Assembly: GCF_001513955.1 (NCBI RefSeq)
Contig: NZ_KQ948155.1
Location: forward strand, 62,001-126,000
From: Streptomyces pseudovenezuelae
GTDB lineage: Bacteria; Actinomycetota; Actinomycetes; Streptomycetales; Streptomycetaceae
DNA: 64,000 nt
Direction of reading: 5' to 3'
The first letter of the stretch is position 1; each line of letters opens with the position of its first letter. The notes beneath the pieces were generated by a model, which ran no database searches, had not been told where the DNA came from, and was given only the letters and a program-made list of their open reading frames with translations. Positions 35,331-43,377 of this stretch are shown one piece after another. The position numbers and the translations under genes were made by a program.

Positions 35331-35801
35331 CTACTCCAGGTGCTCGCGTACGAGATCGAGGAACGCCCGGCGGTTGGGACGGATGTACGCCCACACCCTC
35401 TCGTCCTGGGGTTCCCCCGGACCGGGCCCCTTCCGGATCACGTTCTGCACGTCGTACGCCAGACGACGCGCCGCCTCGTTGACCTCGGCACCGCACAGCA
35501 TGTGGATGGTCTTCTGCGCCACCCACATCCTGTCGATGGACTGCTTCGCGCGCGCCTGCCACGGTTCGTCGCTCACACCGTGGTGGTAGCGGTCCACGGC
35601 GACCCGTTCGGCCTCCTGCACCGCGGACAGGAAGTCGATGAGATGGGTGACGCGCTCACCCCGCCGTACCTCGACGCGTTCCCGCATGCTCCGCCGCATT
35701 TCGGCCCGCTCCGACGCCCGCCCCAGCGAGTACTGGGCCACCGTCGACACGAGCCCCCCGAGCACGACGCCGAGGAACGGCACGAATGGTGTCGATGTCA
35801 C
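35331..35801 (-). CDS. Small membrane-anchored hypothetical protein
   Basis: 156 aa. One N-terminal hydrophobic segment (FVPFLGVVLGGLVSTVAQ), then a basic, helical cytoplasmic part (RAEMRRSMRERVEVRRGER). No family recognised. The GTG at 35801 has no ribosome site and lies in the stem of a 13-bp inverted repeat (35789-35822), so the start is uncertain; GTG codons a few residues on are alternatives. It converges with the DUF4242 gene, 3 bp apart. Confidence 0.65.
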   Translation of the reverse strand: MTSTPFVPFLGVVLGGLVSTVAQYSLGRASERAEMRRSMRERVEVRRGERVTHLIDFLSAVQEAERVAVDRYHHGVSDEPWQARAKQSIDRMWVAQKTIHMLCGAEVNEAARRLAYDVQNVIRKGPGPGEPQDERVWAYIRPNRRAFLDLVREHLE

Positions 35802-35822
35802 GGTTCAGGGTGACATCGACAC
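35789..35822. repeat. Perfect 13-bp inverted repeat over a start codon
   Basis: GTGTCGATGTCAC and GTGACATCGACAC surround an 8-nt loop. The left arm contains codons 1 to 5 of the hypothetical membrane-protein gene on the minus strand. It also marks the edge where gene density and codon bias drop (35.8-40.3 kb). Confidence 0.7.
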
Positions 35823-36003
35823 GGTGAGTGACACCGCGTTTCGCACTATCCCGGGCGGAACGGCGCTCCAGGGTGTATATCGAAAGGGCTACTTCTTCTT
35901 GCCGTGGGTCTTGCCGGGAATCTTGGTGAGCTGGTTTTTTGCTGGTCAAGGGCGGTGGGCTCGTACGGCTGGTGGTCGTCTTGGTCGTCCTTGGCCACCA
36001 CCG

Positions 36004-36216
36004 CTATGGGCGTCGGCTGACCGCGTTACGCAATGCCTCGAACCAGGCTGCGGTTCCGGACGCCTCGGCAGGCGCGGAAGTCGGGGAGGAGTAGAGACAG
36101 ACACTTGGGCTTAAGCTTCGTCGGCCTCCACCACCGTGCAGATGGCAGTAGCCGTTCCATCCGGCCGGGTTTCCGCACGCTCGCCCCTGCCGTGTCACCC
36201 CAGCGCAGCGCCCCAT
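36004..36216 (-). CDS. Small zinc-finger-like protein
   Basis: 70 aa from the ATG at 36216 (an upstream in-frame ATG at 36303 would give 99 aa). It holds a compact CX9CX9CXXH motif (RCAGVTRQGRACGNPAGW then NGYCHLH), like the short zinc-binding domain DUF5763 seen in mobile-element proteins. The remaining tail is not recognisable. 35823-36003 beyond its stop shows no clear gene. Confidence 0.45.
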   Translation of the reverse strand: MGRCAGVTRQGRACGNPAGWNGYCHLHGGGGRRSLSPSVCLYSSPTSAPAEASGTAAWFEALRNAVSRRP

Positions 36217-36657
36217 GAAGCGAGTCTGGCAGAGACAGTGCGGGCGGGGACCCTGTGGGGCAACTGCTTGCAAGACCTGCGGAGTCTCATAGGGAGAAGC
36301 CATCAGCTTGGGAAGCTCGTGTCCACTGGTCGTGGATTGCCATGGTGACCTGCGGGCAACGGAGCTGGCGCCACAGGTAAACCGCCGCTCGATTCCCCGG
36401 TGTTTCCTGTAGTTCCCCCTACAACCTGGGACGCGTGTGGCTGGGTGAGCTGTTCGACTGACTGTTGTCTAGGCGTACTTGGGTGCCTTGGATGTGCCCC
36501 GTAGATGATCTGAGGGTTCGAATTGCTCGCGCAGCCGACGCTGCCGGCGGAGTCGTTGGCGTACGGCGGCGAGTACGCACAGAAACATGGTGCTGTCGTC
36601 GTTTTGCGGGGGAGGATGCAAGAGAGTGCCAACGATCGAGAGCACGACGGGGTGGGG

Positions 36658-37224
36658 ATGAGCCAGGGAGAATCTGGGCCTGAGATCGGCATTGCCAAGC
36701 CGACGGGCCAGGAGGCACGCGAAGCCTGGGGCGCCGAGGCCTACTTGATCCTCGTAGGCGTTGCGCAGACGTATCACGCAGTGATCACTTACAAGGAGTT
36801 GGCGGAAGAGATCCAGAGCCGCACGGGTATCCGGACCAGGACTCTCCTGCACAACTGGATCGGTCCGATCTTGGGCCGGGTGGTACGTGAAGCCCACCGT
36901 CGGGGCGACCCACCACTGACAGCTCTGGTGGTCCATACAGACGACGGCAAGGTAGGCAGCGGCTACAAGGAAGTTCTGGCGGTCGCCGGAGAGCCGCCGG
37001 TAGATGACGAGTTGGAACGTGAGCACCACGCTGCCGACGCCCGCCTTGCTTGCTACCGCCATTTTGGGGCGACCATGCCCCCTGACGGCGGTGTGCCGGC
37101 CCTCGCCCCCAGACTGCAAGCCGCCGTCGAACGCCGTCGCGAACGCACGGATAAGCCCGCCCGTGTTTGTGAGCGCTGCTTCGTCCAACTGCCTTCGACG
37201 GGCGTTTGCGATTCGTGCGGATAG
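36658..37224 (+). CDS. Accessory-region hypothetical protein with C-terminal zinc ribbon
   Basis: 188 aa from ATG 36658; the frame is open to 36523, so the start is uncertain. A winged-helix-like region (AYLILVGVAQTYHAVITYKEL, then PPLTALVVHTDDGKVGSGYKEV) resembles a domain I have seen in mobile-element proteins. The end has two Cys pairs (CERC and CDSC) 11 residues apart, a probable zinc ribbon. Codon use is less GC-biased than the flanking core genes, suggesting transfer. 36217-36657 holds no other convincing gene. Confidence 0.55.
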   Translation: MSQGESGPEIGIAKPTGQEAREAWGAEAYLILVGVAQTYHAVITYKELAEEIQSRTGIRTRTLLHNWIGPILGRVVREAHRRGDPPLTALVVHTDDGKVGSGYKEVLAVAGEPPVDDELEREHHAADARLACYRHFGATMPPDGGVPALAPRLQAAVERRRERTDKPARVCERCFVQLPSTGVCDSCG

Positions 37225-37459
37225 CCGACGACTTCTTCGTCCCGAAGCAACTTGAGGGAGGACACTGCCTTGGGCTTGGGCGTCCCTCACCTGGGCTGAT
37301 AGTGCGTACGTGTTCGCGCTTGTTCGCCGTTGTTCATGGGCGTCGTCACGCAGTGAGACACTCACTGGTGATGCGTCCTGCTGGTGAGGTGCCTGTGGCA
37401 GAAGGCCACCTGATCCGTGGCTCCAGCTCGATCTCAGGAAGCATGCCCTGCCGGCTCCT

Positions 37460-37879
37460 TCATCGACCGCGAGCAGCCGGACCTTCTGGTCCGTCTGTGG
37501 CACGCCGGGCCGTCACCAGATAGCCCGCGAAGCGAACGTCCGACCTGGCCTTCGCCCACCCGTCCGCCTTCTTGGCCGGAACCAGCACGGTCGTGCCAGG
37601 AACGGGGCGGTTCACATTGTCCTTAGCGCCCGGAGGTACCTCGTAACGACAGTGCACCTCGGCGATCGACACCACTTCTACTGAGGTCGGTGCGTGCCCC
37701 TCCCCCTGGCCGTGATGCTCCTCGCGGAAGTCGATCTCATCTGCACGTTGGCTGCCAACGACGCCGGCGTAATCCTCCGGATCGACCTCCAGCAGCGTCC
37801 AGGAGACAACATCCCCTGGCACGAAGCTCTGTCCGCAGCACTGGATCTGCCAGTCATCGACCCAAATCGTCAACGTCAT
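37460..37879 (-). CDS. DUF6578-like hypothetical protein
   Basis: 139 aa from the ATG at 37879. The opening MTLTIWVDDWQIQCCGQSF then PGDVVSWTLLEVD matches a small Streptomyces family I recall as DUF6578. No catalytic motif is evident. It lies inside the decayed element region but codon use is acceptable. 37225-37459 shows nothing else. Confidence 0.65.
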   Translation of the reverse strand: MTLTIWVDDWQIQCCGQSFVPGDVVSWTLLEVDPEDYAGVVGSQRADEIDFREEHHGQGEGHAPTSVEVVSIAEVHCRYEVPPGAKDNVNRPVPGTTVLVPAKKADGWAKARSDVRFAGYLVTARRATDGPEGPAARGR

Positions 37880-38181
37880 GACGCCATTGTCCGCCGAGCG
37901 GCCGGAACTCCTCAGGGACTTCGCGCATGCTCTACGACACCCGCTTCGGGAGTTCGATCCGGGCTCGTCCCTCGGGCCGTCAGCGGTTCGTCCGGCCGCT
38001 CCGCCCACCACCAGGTGTGTCGATCAGCGCACTGATACAGAGAACTGCAGGTCCTCGGTCGCCGTCCCGCCCGGACAGCACGTTCGATCGGGTGCGCTGT
38101 GTTGCTTTCCACGATGTCCCGTCGGTGCGGGGAGGGCAGGACAGCGGAGGCACTGGGCGTGTTACTGACTGCTGTTTTGCA
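37880..38181. other. Non-coding stretch in the accessory region
   Basis: 302 bp between two minus-strand genes. Short frames exist on both strands but none has a ribosome site or recognisable domain. Confidence 0.4.
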
Positions 38182-38754
38182 CTATTCCGATCGAAGGATG
38201 AAGGCGGCACGAAGAGCTTGGAGGGCGTCAGCGCGGAGGACCTGGGCCATGTCCTCCCGCGCGCTGTCCTTACCGCGCCAGGGGAGTTGCTGGTAGGTGC
38301 GCGTCACGATGCTGTCCGGCGTCCATTCGCTGCGGAAGTGGTAGAACTCGCGCCGCTTTCGGTTGACTTCCTCAAGCAGGGCTTGCGAAGACGCCGTGTA
38401 CCAACCCTCTGTGGCTGCGTACTGGAGGAGGGCGCCGAGTCCCCAACGTTCCCATCCTCTCGGCGCATTGGCGCCCGAGTGGTTCACGCGTCCCGCAAGT
38501 TCTCGTTCGCACGACGCATGGGCGCATACAAGGGCTGCTGCGTCAAAGCCATGGAGGTAGCAGCCGATCGCTTCCACAAAGAACCAAGCGGACTCGTGTC
38601 CCCCTCCAACTAGGCCGATGGTCTCAGGAGGGAAGTCCTGCCTGAGGCTGTCGATCTCAAGGGATCGCTCGGCACGCGCGGCCCGTGTCCGCTCATCTCG
38701 AGCGGCTAAAACTGCTATTCGTTGTAAGAGTTCAATTTCGGTCGATGCACCCAT
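38182..38754 (-). CDS. Hypothetical protein, possible HEPN/DUF4145-like
   Basis: 190 aa from the ATG at 38754. Mostly helical. CYLHGFDAAALVCAHASCERELAGRV resembles the helix of HEPN-type and DUF4145 proteins that carry a paired-helix surface, but the RX4-6H RNase motif is not clear. Codon use is atypical for the host. It is antisense-adjacent to the rep relic. Function unassigned. Confidence 0.5.
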   Translation of the reverse strand: MGASTEIELLQRIAVLAARDERTRAARAERSLEIDSLRQDFPPETIGLVGGGHESAWFFVEAIGCYLHGFDAAALVCAHASCERELAGRVNHSGANAPRGWERWGLGALLQYAATEGWYTASSQALLEEVNRKRREFYHFRSEWTPDSIVTRTYQQLPWRGKDSAREDMAQVLRADALQALRAAFILRSE

Positions 38755-38790
38755 AGCGAGATCATGGCACGGTGAAGCGTGTGGCCCTGG

Positions 38791-39563
38791 CACGTTGCTG
38801 TTCGCCATCTTCACCCGCACCACCCCGGCCCCCGTGCCGGAACTCGCGAACCTGGCCGCCCAAGGCACCCTCCCCGGTATCCTCCGCCAGCTCTCCGGCC
38901 TCGGCGGCTGCACCCACCCCATCCGCCTCGACGGCCACCGCACCGAATACGACCTCGACACCACCACCGGCGAGATCGGCCGCACCCTCCAGCACCTCGA
39001 CTCGACCAGCCTCCCCGCCGGCCAACTCCTCGTCCGCTGCAACAACCGCCGCACCACCCGCTGCCCGGCCTGCGCCGAGGTCTACCGCCGCGACACCTTC
39101 CACCTCATCACCGCCGGACTCCGCGGCGGCAAAGGCACCCCCGAACAGGTCGGCGCCCACCCCCGCGTCTTCGCCACCTTCACCGCCCCCGGCTTCGGCC
39201 CCGTCCACAACCGCCGCACCGACGGCCGCCCCTGCCGCTGCGGAACCCACCACGACCAGGACGACGACACCCTCGGAACCCCACTCAACCCCGACACCTA
39301 CGACTACGAAGCCGCCGTCCTCTGGAACGCCCACGCGGGCCAACTCTGGCGACGCTTCTCGATCTACCTCCGCCGGGAGGTCGCCAAGCGCGCGGGCCTC
39401 TCCCAACGCCGTCTCCGCGACCACGCCCGCGTGTCCTTCGCCAAGGTCTCCGAGTACCAAAAGCGCGGCGCCATCCACTTCCACGCCGTCATCCGACTCG
39501 ACGGCCCCGGCGGCCGTGAAACTCCGCCTCCGTCGTTGGCCACCGCGGAGCTGCTGACCTACG
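38791..39563 (+). pseudogene. RepSA-type replication initiator relic (pSAM2 family)
   Basis: The frame carries RepSA hallmarks: GGCTHPIRLDG, RCNNRRTTRCPACAEVYRRD, RVFATFTAPGFGPVHNR, and YQKRGAIHFHAVIRLDG. The N-terminal start codon is missing (the frame runs in from unrelated sequence near 38790) and the C-terminal half is replaced by integrase sequence after ELLTYAI. RepSA drives rolling-circle replication of actinomycete integrative elements; this copy cannot be functional. Confidence 0.85.
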
Positions 39564-39887
39564 CCATCGGTTCCAGGACATGGTCGACCTAGGTGGCGGC
39601 TGCGGGCTGCGACAGGGCGAGATCCTCGGTGTGGCCGCCGATGCGATCGACTTCGAGGCGGGCACGCTCCACGTGGTCCAGCAACTCAAGCTGAGCCGGA
39701 TCAAGGCCGTGTTCGCCCCGCGCAAGGGTGGCAAGCTCCGGACGTGCCGCTTCCTGGGCCGGTCAAGGCCCTGGCCGAGTTCCTCGGCCACTCGGACCCG
39801 GGCCTGACGCTCCGCGTGTACGCCCACCTCATGCCGTCCAGCCAGGAGCGCACCCGCAAGGTGATCGCTACCGTGTTCGCGCGATGA
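39564..39887 (+). pseudogene. Tyrosine integrase relic of an AICE
   Basis: Starts mid-gene (FQDMVDLGGGCGLRQGEILG, LHVVQQLKLS, VFAPRKGGK). A frameshift near 39740 leads into DVPLPGPVKALAEFLGHSD and LTLRVYAHLMPSSQERTRKV, the catalytic His...Tyr end of a pSAM2-type integrase. The N-terminal domain and a central block are deleted. A stop at 39885-39887 lies 5 bp before the tandem repeats, where the attachment site would be expected. Confidence 0.82.
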
Positions 39888-39891
39888 AGAG

Positions 39892-40083
39892 AGCATTTGG
39901 AATCACCACACACGAATGCTCCACCCCGGCCAACATTGCCGAAGCCAGCATTTGGAATCACCACACACGAATGCTCCACCCCGGCCAACTTTGCCGAAGC
40001 CAGCATTTGGAATCACCACACACGAATGCTCCACCCCGGCCAACATTGCCGAAGCCAGCATTTGGAATCACCACACACGAATG
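39892..40083. repeat. 55-bp tandem repeat, 3.5 copies
   Basis: Units start at 39892, 39947, 40002 and 40057 (period 55 exactly; the last is cut after 27 bp). They are identical except A/T in CAAC(A/T)TTGCC. Each begins AGCATTTGGAATCACC and contains the inverted pair AGCATT...AATGCT 17 bp apart. The period is not a multiple of three, so it does not encode a peptide repeat. It abuts the integrase relic. Confidence 0.95.
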
Positions 40084-40112
40084 TTCGAGCCCGATGCAAG
40101 ATTGCCAGGCCA

Positions 40113-40138
40113 CCCACCTGGCCTCCTGGCCAGGTGGG
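40113..40138. terminator. Perfect hairpin downstream of the tandem repeats
   Basis: CCCACCTGGCC and GGCCAGGTGGG, 11-bp arms with a TCCT loop; a likely terminator or element end. Confidence 0.6.
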
Positions 40139-40178
40139 CCCCTGGCCGAACGAGGCCGCTCCCGCCTTGCTGGTGGGG

Positions 40179-40200
40179 CACCTACGAATTTTCGTAGGTG
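40179..40200. repeat. Perfect 22-bp palindrome
   Basis: CACCTACGAA and TTCGTAGGTG flank a 2-nt TT centre. Too short a loop for a normal terminator, so it looks more like a protein-binding site. 40201-40348 contains no gene I can support. Confidence 0.6.
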
Positions 40201-40348
40201 GTGGCGTCACGGCACCTGAAGGGCCACTCTTCACGCCAAGATCACGGCGTTCTGAAACTGGAAGCATACGACTACTCCGGCGGCTTTAGCTGGGGATTTG
40301 TTACGTCCGCTATTAAGTCGCTAAAGTCCACCATGCCGTCGAGAAGAA

Positions 40349-40380
40349 GAGGGGCCACTCACTGGCATGAGCGGCCCCTC
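40349..40380. terminator. Hairpin terminator
   Basis: GAGGGGCCACTCA pairs with TGAGCGGCCCCTC with one mismatch, loop CTGGCA, 42 bp before the small gene at 40422. Confidence 0.65.
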
Positions 40381-40421
40381 ACCCGTCGGCACGCTTATTC
40401 ACCGCTGATAGAGGAGAAGTC

Positions 40422-40610
40422 ATGCGTCCTACGGAGAAACCCATGGTGCCACGACCCGGTCTGCGTATCGACCTCATCCCTCGCGAGCTGCCGCTCGGGC
40501 TGGTCGGCCTCGGCGGCTCGGCCCTCGCCATGTGGGTCGGTGCCGAACCTCTCGCAGTCCTCCCGCCGGCCTTCCTCGTTTCGGTCCGGGTGAGACTGCA
40601 CCTCATCTGA
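40422..40610 (+). CDS. 62-aa single-helix membrane microprotein
   Basis: Start ATG with GAGGAG 5 bp upstream. The peptide has a basic N-terminus and one hydrophobic stretch (LGLVGLGGSALAMWVGAEPL then VLPPAFLVSV). Small membrane proteins with such genes occur in actinomycete integrative elements (spread functions), but no family match is claimed. Confidence 0.55.
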   Translation: MRPTEKPMVPRPGLRIDLIPRELPLGLVGLGGSALAMWVGAEPLAVLPPAFLVSVRVRLHLI

Positions 40611-40641
40611 CTGCGACGGCCCAGACACGGCCCCAGCGCAT

Positions 40642-40684
40642 AGAAGCCCCCTCCCGGCGGAAAATCCGCAGGTAGGGGGCTTCT
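40642..40684. terminator. Terminator shared with gpmA
   Basis: AGAAGCCCCCT pairs with AGGGGGCTTCT; an inner stem (GCGGA/TCCGC) caps it. It sits between two convergent genes. Confidence 0.82.
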
Positions 40685-40694
40685 TCAGCTCTGC

Positions 40695-41456
40695 TTACTT
40701 CTTCTTGCCCTGGTTCTTGACCGCCTCGATGGCCGCTGCGGCCGCCTCCGGGTCCAGGTACTTGCCGCCCGGTGTGACCGGGTTGAAGGACGCGTCGAGT
40801 TCGTAGTAGAGCGGGATGCCCGTCGGGATGTTGAGGCCCGCGATGTCGGCGTCGGAGATGCCGTCCAGGTGCTTGACCAGGGCGCGCAGGCTGTTGCCGT
40901 GGGCCGCGACCAGGACCGTGCGGCCGGCCAGGAGGTCCGGGACGATGCCGTCGTACCAGTACGGGAGCATGCGGACGACCACGTCCTTCAGGCACTCCGT
41001 GCGGGGGCGGAGCTCCGGGGGGATCGTGGCATAGCGGGGGTCGTCCGACTGGGAGAACTCCGTGCCGTCCTCGAGGGGCGGGGGCGGGGTGTCGTAGGAG
41101 CGGCGCCACAGCATGAACTGCTCCTCGCCGAACTCCGCGAGGGTCTGCGCCTTGTCCTTGCCCTGGAGGGCGCCGTAGTGGCGTTCGTTCAGGCGCCAGG
41201 AGCGGTGGACCGGGATCCAGTGGCGGTCCGCGGACTCCAGCGCGAGCTGGGCGGTGCGGATCGCGCGCTTCTGGAGGGACGTGTGGACCACGTCGGGCAG
41301 GAGGTCGGCGTCCTTCAGGAGTTCGCCGCCGCGGACTGCCTCCTTCTCGCCCTTCTCGTTGAGGTTGACGTCCACCCAGCCGGTGAACAGGTTCTTCGCG
41401 TTCCATTCGCTCTCGCCGTGGCGGAGGAGGATCAGCTTGTACGGTGCGTCGGCCAT
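40695..41456 (-). CDS. gpmA: 2,3-bisphosphoglycerate-dependent phosphoglycerate mutase
   Basis: 253 aa. Phospho-acceptor His in LLRHGESEWN (about residue 13), RAIRTAQLAL, ERHYGALQGKDK, and the second His in VLVAAHGNSLRAL. Interconverts 3- and 2-phosphoglycerate in glycolysis. C-terminal Lys-rich end (KNQGKKK). Core gene marking the return to conserved order after the accessory region. Confidence 0.96.
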   Translation of the reverse strand: MADAPYKLILLRHGESEWNAKNLFTGWVDVNLNEKGEKEAVRGGELLKDADLLPDVVHTSLQKRAIRTAQLALESADRHWIPVHRSWRLNERHYGALQGKDKAQTLAEFGEEQFMLWRRSYDTPPPPLEDGTEFSQSDDPRYATIPPELRPRTECLKDVVVRMLPYWYDGIVPDLLAGRTVLVAAHGNSLRALVKHLDGISDADIAGLNIPTGIPLYYELDASFNPVTPGGKYLDPEAAAAAIEAVKNQGKKK

Positions 41457-41608
41457 GCGTATGAGCGTAATCCACGCCTTCGGTCCGGGCGGAGGCCGCT
41501 CGACAGACGGACGGTTGACGGGATCTGTTAATTGAGTGGCTCCTGGTCATCTCGGCTTCGTAAGTTGTGCTCACCAGCTGAGCCGCTTACACGCACGGGG
41601 GTCCGTCC

Positions 41609-42868
41609 ATGCCACTCGCCACCCTGAGACGCGCCACACGCGAGACCGTCTCCGGGCTGCCCCGCGCGTTCTGGTGGCTGTGGATCAGCACCCTCGTCAA
41701 CCGCCTGGGTGCCTTCGTCGCCACCTTCATGGCCCTCTACCTCACCCTCGACCGCGGCTACTCCGCCTCCTACGCCGGTCTCGTCGCCTCGCTGCACGGG
41801 CTGGGCGGGGTCGTCTCCTCGATCGGGGCCGGGGTGATGACCGACCGGCTCGGGCGGCGGCCCACCCTCCTCGTCGCGCAGTCCGCCACGGCCGCCTGCG
41901 TCGCGCTGCTCGGCTTCATGCACCACCCGGTCGCCATCGCCGCCGTCGCGTTCCTGGTCGGGATGACCTCCAACGCCTCCCGCCCGGCCGTGCAGGCGAT
42001 GATGGCCGACATCGTGCGGCCCGAGGACCGGGTCCGGGCCTTCTCGCTCAACTACTGGGCCATCAACCTCGGTTTCGCCGTCTCCTCCATGGCCGCCGGG
42101 TTCATCGCCGAGTACAGCTATCTCGCCGGCTTCCTGATCGAGGCCGGGATGACCGCCGTCTGCGCGGTCGTCGTCTTCCTCAAGCTGCCCGAGTCCCGGC
42201 CCGTCCTGCAGCAGTCCGCTCAGGCGCCCGATGACGTCCGCCTCGGCACCGTCCTGCGCGACGGGCGGTTCATGAGTGTCGTGGGGCTGTCCTTCCTGGT
42301 CGCCGTGATCTTCCAGCAGGGTTCGATCGGGCTGCCCGTCGCGATGGGCGAGGCCGGGTTCACGCCCGCCGACTACGGCCTGGCCATCGCCCTCAACGGC
42401 GTCCTGATCGTCGCACTGCAGATCCCGGTGACCCGTTTCATCCAGGACCGGGACCCGCAGCGGCTGCTCGTCGTTTCGTCCCTGCTGGCGGGATACGGCT
42501 TCGGGCTCACCGCCTTCGCCGGGTCCGTCGGCCTCTTCGCCCTCACCGTGTGCGTGTGGACCCTGGGCGAGATGATCAACGCCCCCACCCAGACGGGGCT
42601 CGTCGTCCGCCTCTCCCCCGCCCACGGCCGCGGCCGCTACCAGGGCATGTACACCCTGTCCTGGTCCGTCGCCGCCCTCGTGGCACCCCTGATGTCCGGT
42701 TTCGTCATCGACCGGTTCGGGGCGCGGTGGCTGTGGGGGCTGTGCGCGGTCGTCGGAACGGTGGCGGCGGTGGGGTACGCGGCACTCATGCGGCGCCTGT
42801 CCGGGGAGACGGCCGCCGAGGTCGCCGTACCCGAGAAGTCCGCCGCCGCCGAGGCGAGCGCGGCCTGA
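41609..42868 (+). CDS. MFS transporter, drug-efflux type
   Basis: 419 aa, about 12 transmembrane helices. MFS loop 2-3 motif GVMTDRLGRRPTLLV and a second-half PVTRFIQDRDPQRLLV. The N-terminus (FWWLWISTLVNRLGAFVATF) matches the H+-antiporter subgroup. Substrate unknown. Divergent from gpmA with a 152-bp gap. Confidence 0.87.
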   Translation: MPLATLRRATRETVSGLPRAFWWLWISTLVNRLGAFVATFMALYLTLDRGYSASYAGLVASLHGLGGVVSSIGAGVMTDRLGRRPTLLVAQSATAACVALLGFMHHPVAIAAVAFLVGMTSNASRPAVQAMMADIVRPEDRVRAFSLNYWAINLGFAVSSMAAGFIAEYSYLAGFLIEAGMTAVCAVVVFLKLPESRPVLQQSAQAPDDVRLGTVLRDGRFMSVVGLSFLVAVIFQQGSIGLPVAMGEAGFTPADYGLAIALNGVLIVALQIPVTRFIQDRDPQRLLVVSSLLAGYGFGLTAFAGSVGLFALTVCVWTLGEMINAPTQTGLVVRLSPAHGRGRYQGMYTLSWSVAALVAPLMSGFVIDRFGARWLWGLCAVVGTVAAVGYAALMRRLSGETAAEVAVPEKSAAAEASAA

Positions 42869-42902
42869 TCCGTCACGGAATGCGTGCGCACGCCCCGATC
42901 CG

Positions 42903-43328
42903 TCACGGATGCATCCGCGCGCCCTTGAGCACCTTGTCCACGGCATTGCGCGGCCCGTACACCGCGAGGCCCACCAGATCCAGCTCACTCGTCGCGACGG
43001 CCCGGACCGCCGCTCGGTTGTCCCGGTCGTTGCCCGTCGAGAACAGGTCGCTCGTGAAGAGCGCGCGCGGCAGCGAGCGGGACAGCACGCGCGCGTGGGC
43101 CGCCGTCAGGGTCTCCTTCGTGCCCTCGAAGACCAGCACGGGCTGCCGGAACATCGGCAGATAGGGCACACCGTCGGCGTCCTCGTACGGTTCGCCGACC
43201 ACCTCGGGCGCCTGGCTGCCGAGGCCGCTGACGAGGAACGCGGTGACGTTCAGGCGCTGCCAGGTCTCCAGGTCCTCGCGCAGCAGGACGGCGATCTTGG
43301 TGTCGAAGCGGATGGGTTCAGTACTCAT
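42903..43328 (-). CDS. DUF2000-family protein
   Basis: 141 aa from ATG 43328. FDTKIAVLLREDLETWQRLNV and VLVFEGTKETLTAAHARVLSR match DUF2000, a small fold related to peptidyl-tRNA hydrolase-like proteins with unknown role. Divergent from the AraC regulator with a 49-bp gap, a usual arrangement for a regulator and its target. Confidence 0.82.
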   Translation of the reverse strand: MSTEPIRFDTKIAVLLREDLETWQRLNVTAFLVSGLGSQAPEVVGEPYEDADGVPYLPMFRQPVLVFEGTKETLTAAHARVLSRSLPRALFTSDLFSTGNDRDNRAAVRAVATSELDLVGLAVYGPRNAVDKVLKGARMHP

Positions 43329-43377
43329 GGGACGAGACTGGCGGGCACCGTACGACCTCGTCTTGTACGTTCTTTGC

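Noticed and set aside
37940..37975. tRNA-like T-arm (GTTCGATCC) that could be the element's attachment site
   Set aside because: The flanking stems do not pair and no acceptor or anticodon arm can be built.
39892..40083. Possible CRISPR array
   Set aside because: The segments between conserved parts are identical as well, so there are no spacers; no cas genes are present.
41528..42988. A 486-codon minus-strand open frame
   Set aside because: Antisense to the MFS transporter; composition is Gly/Asp/His-rich and shows no domain.
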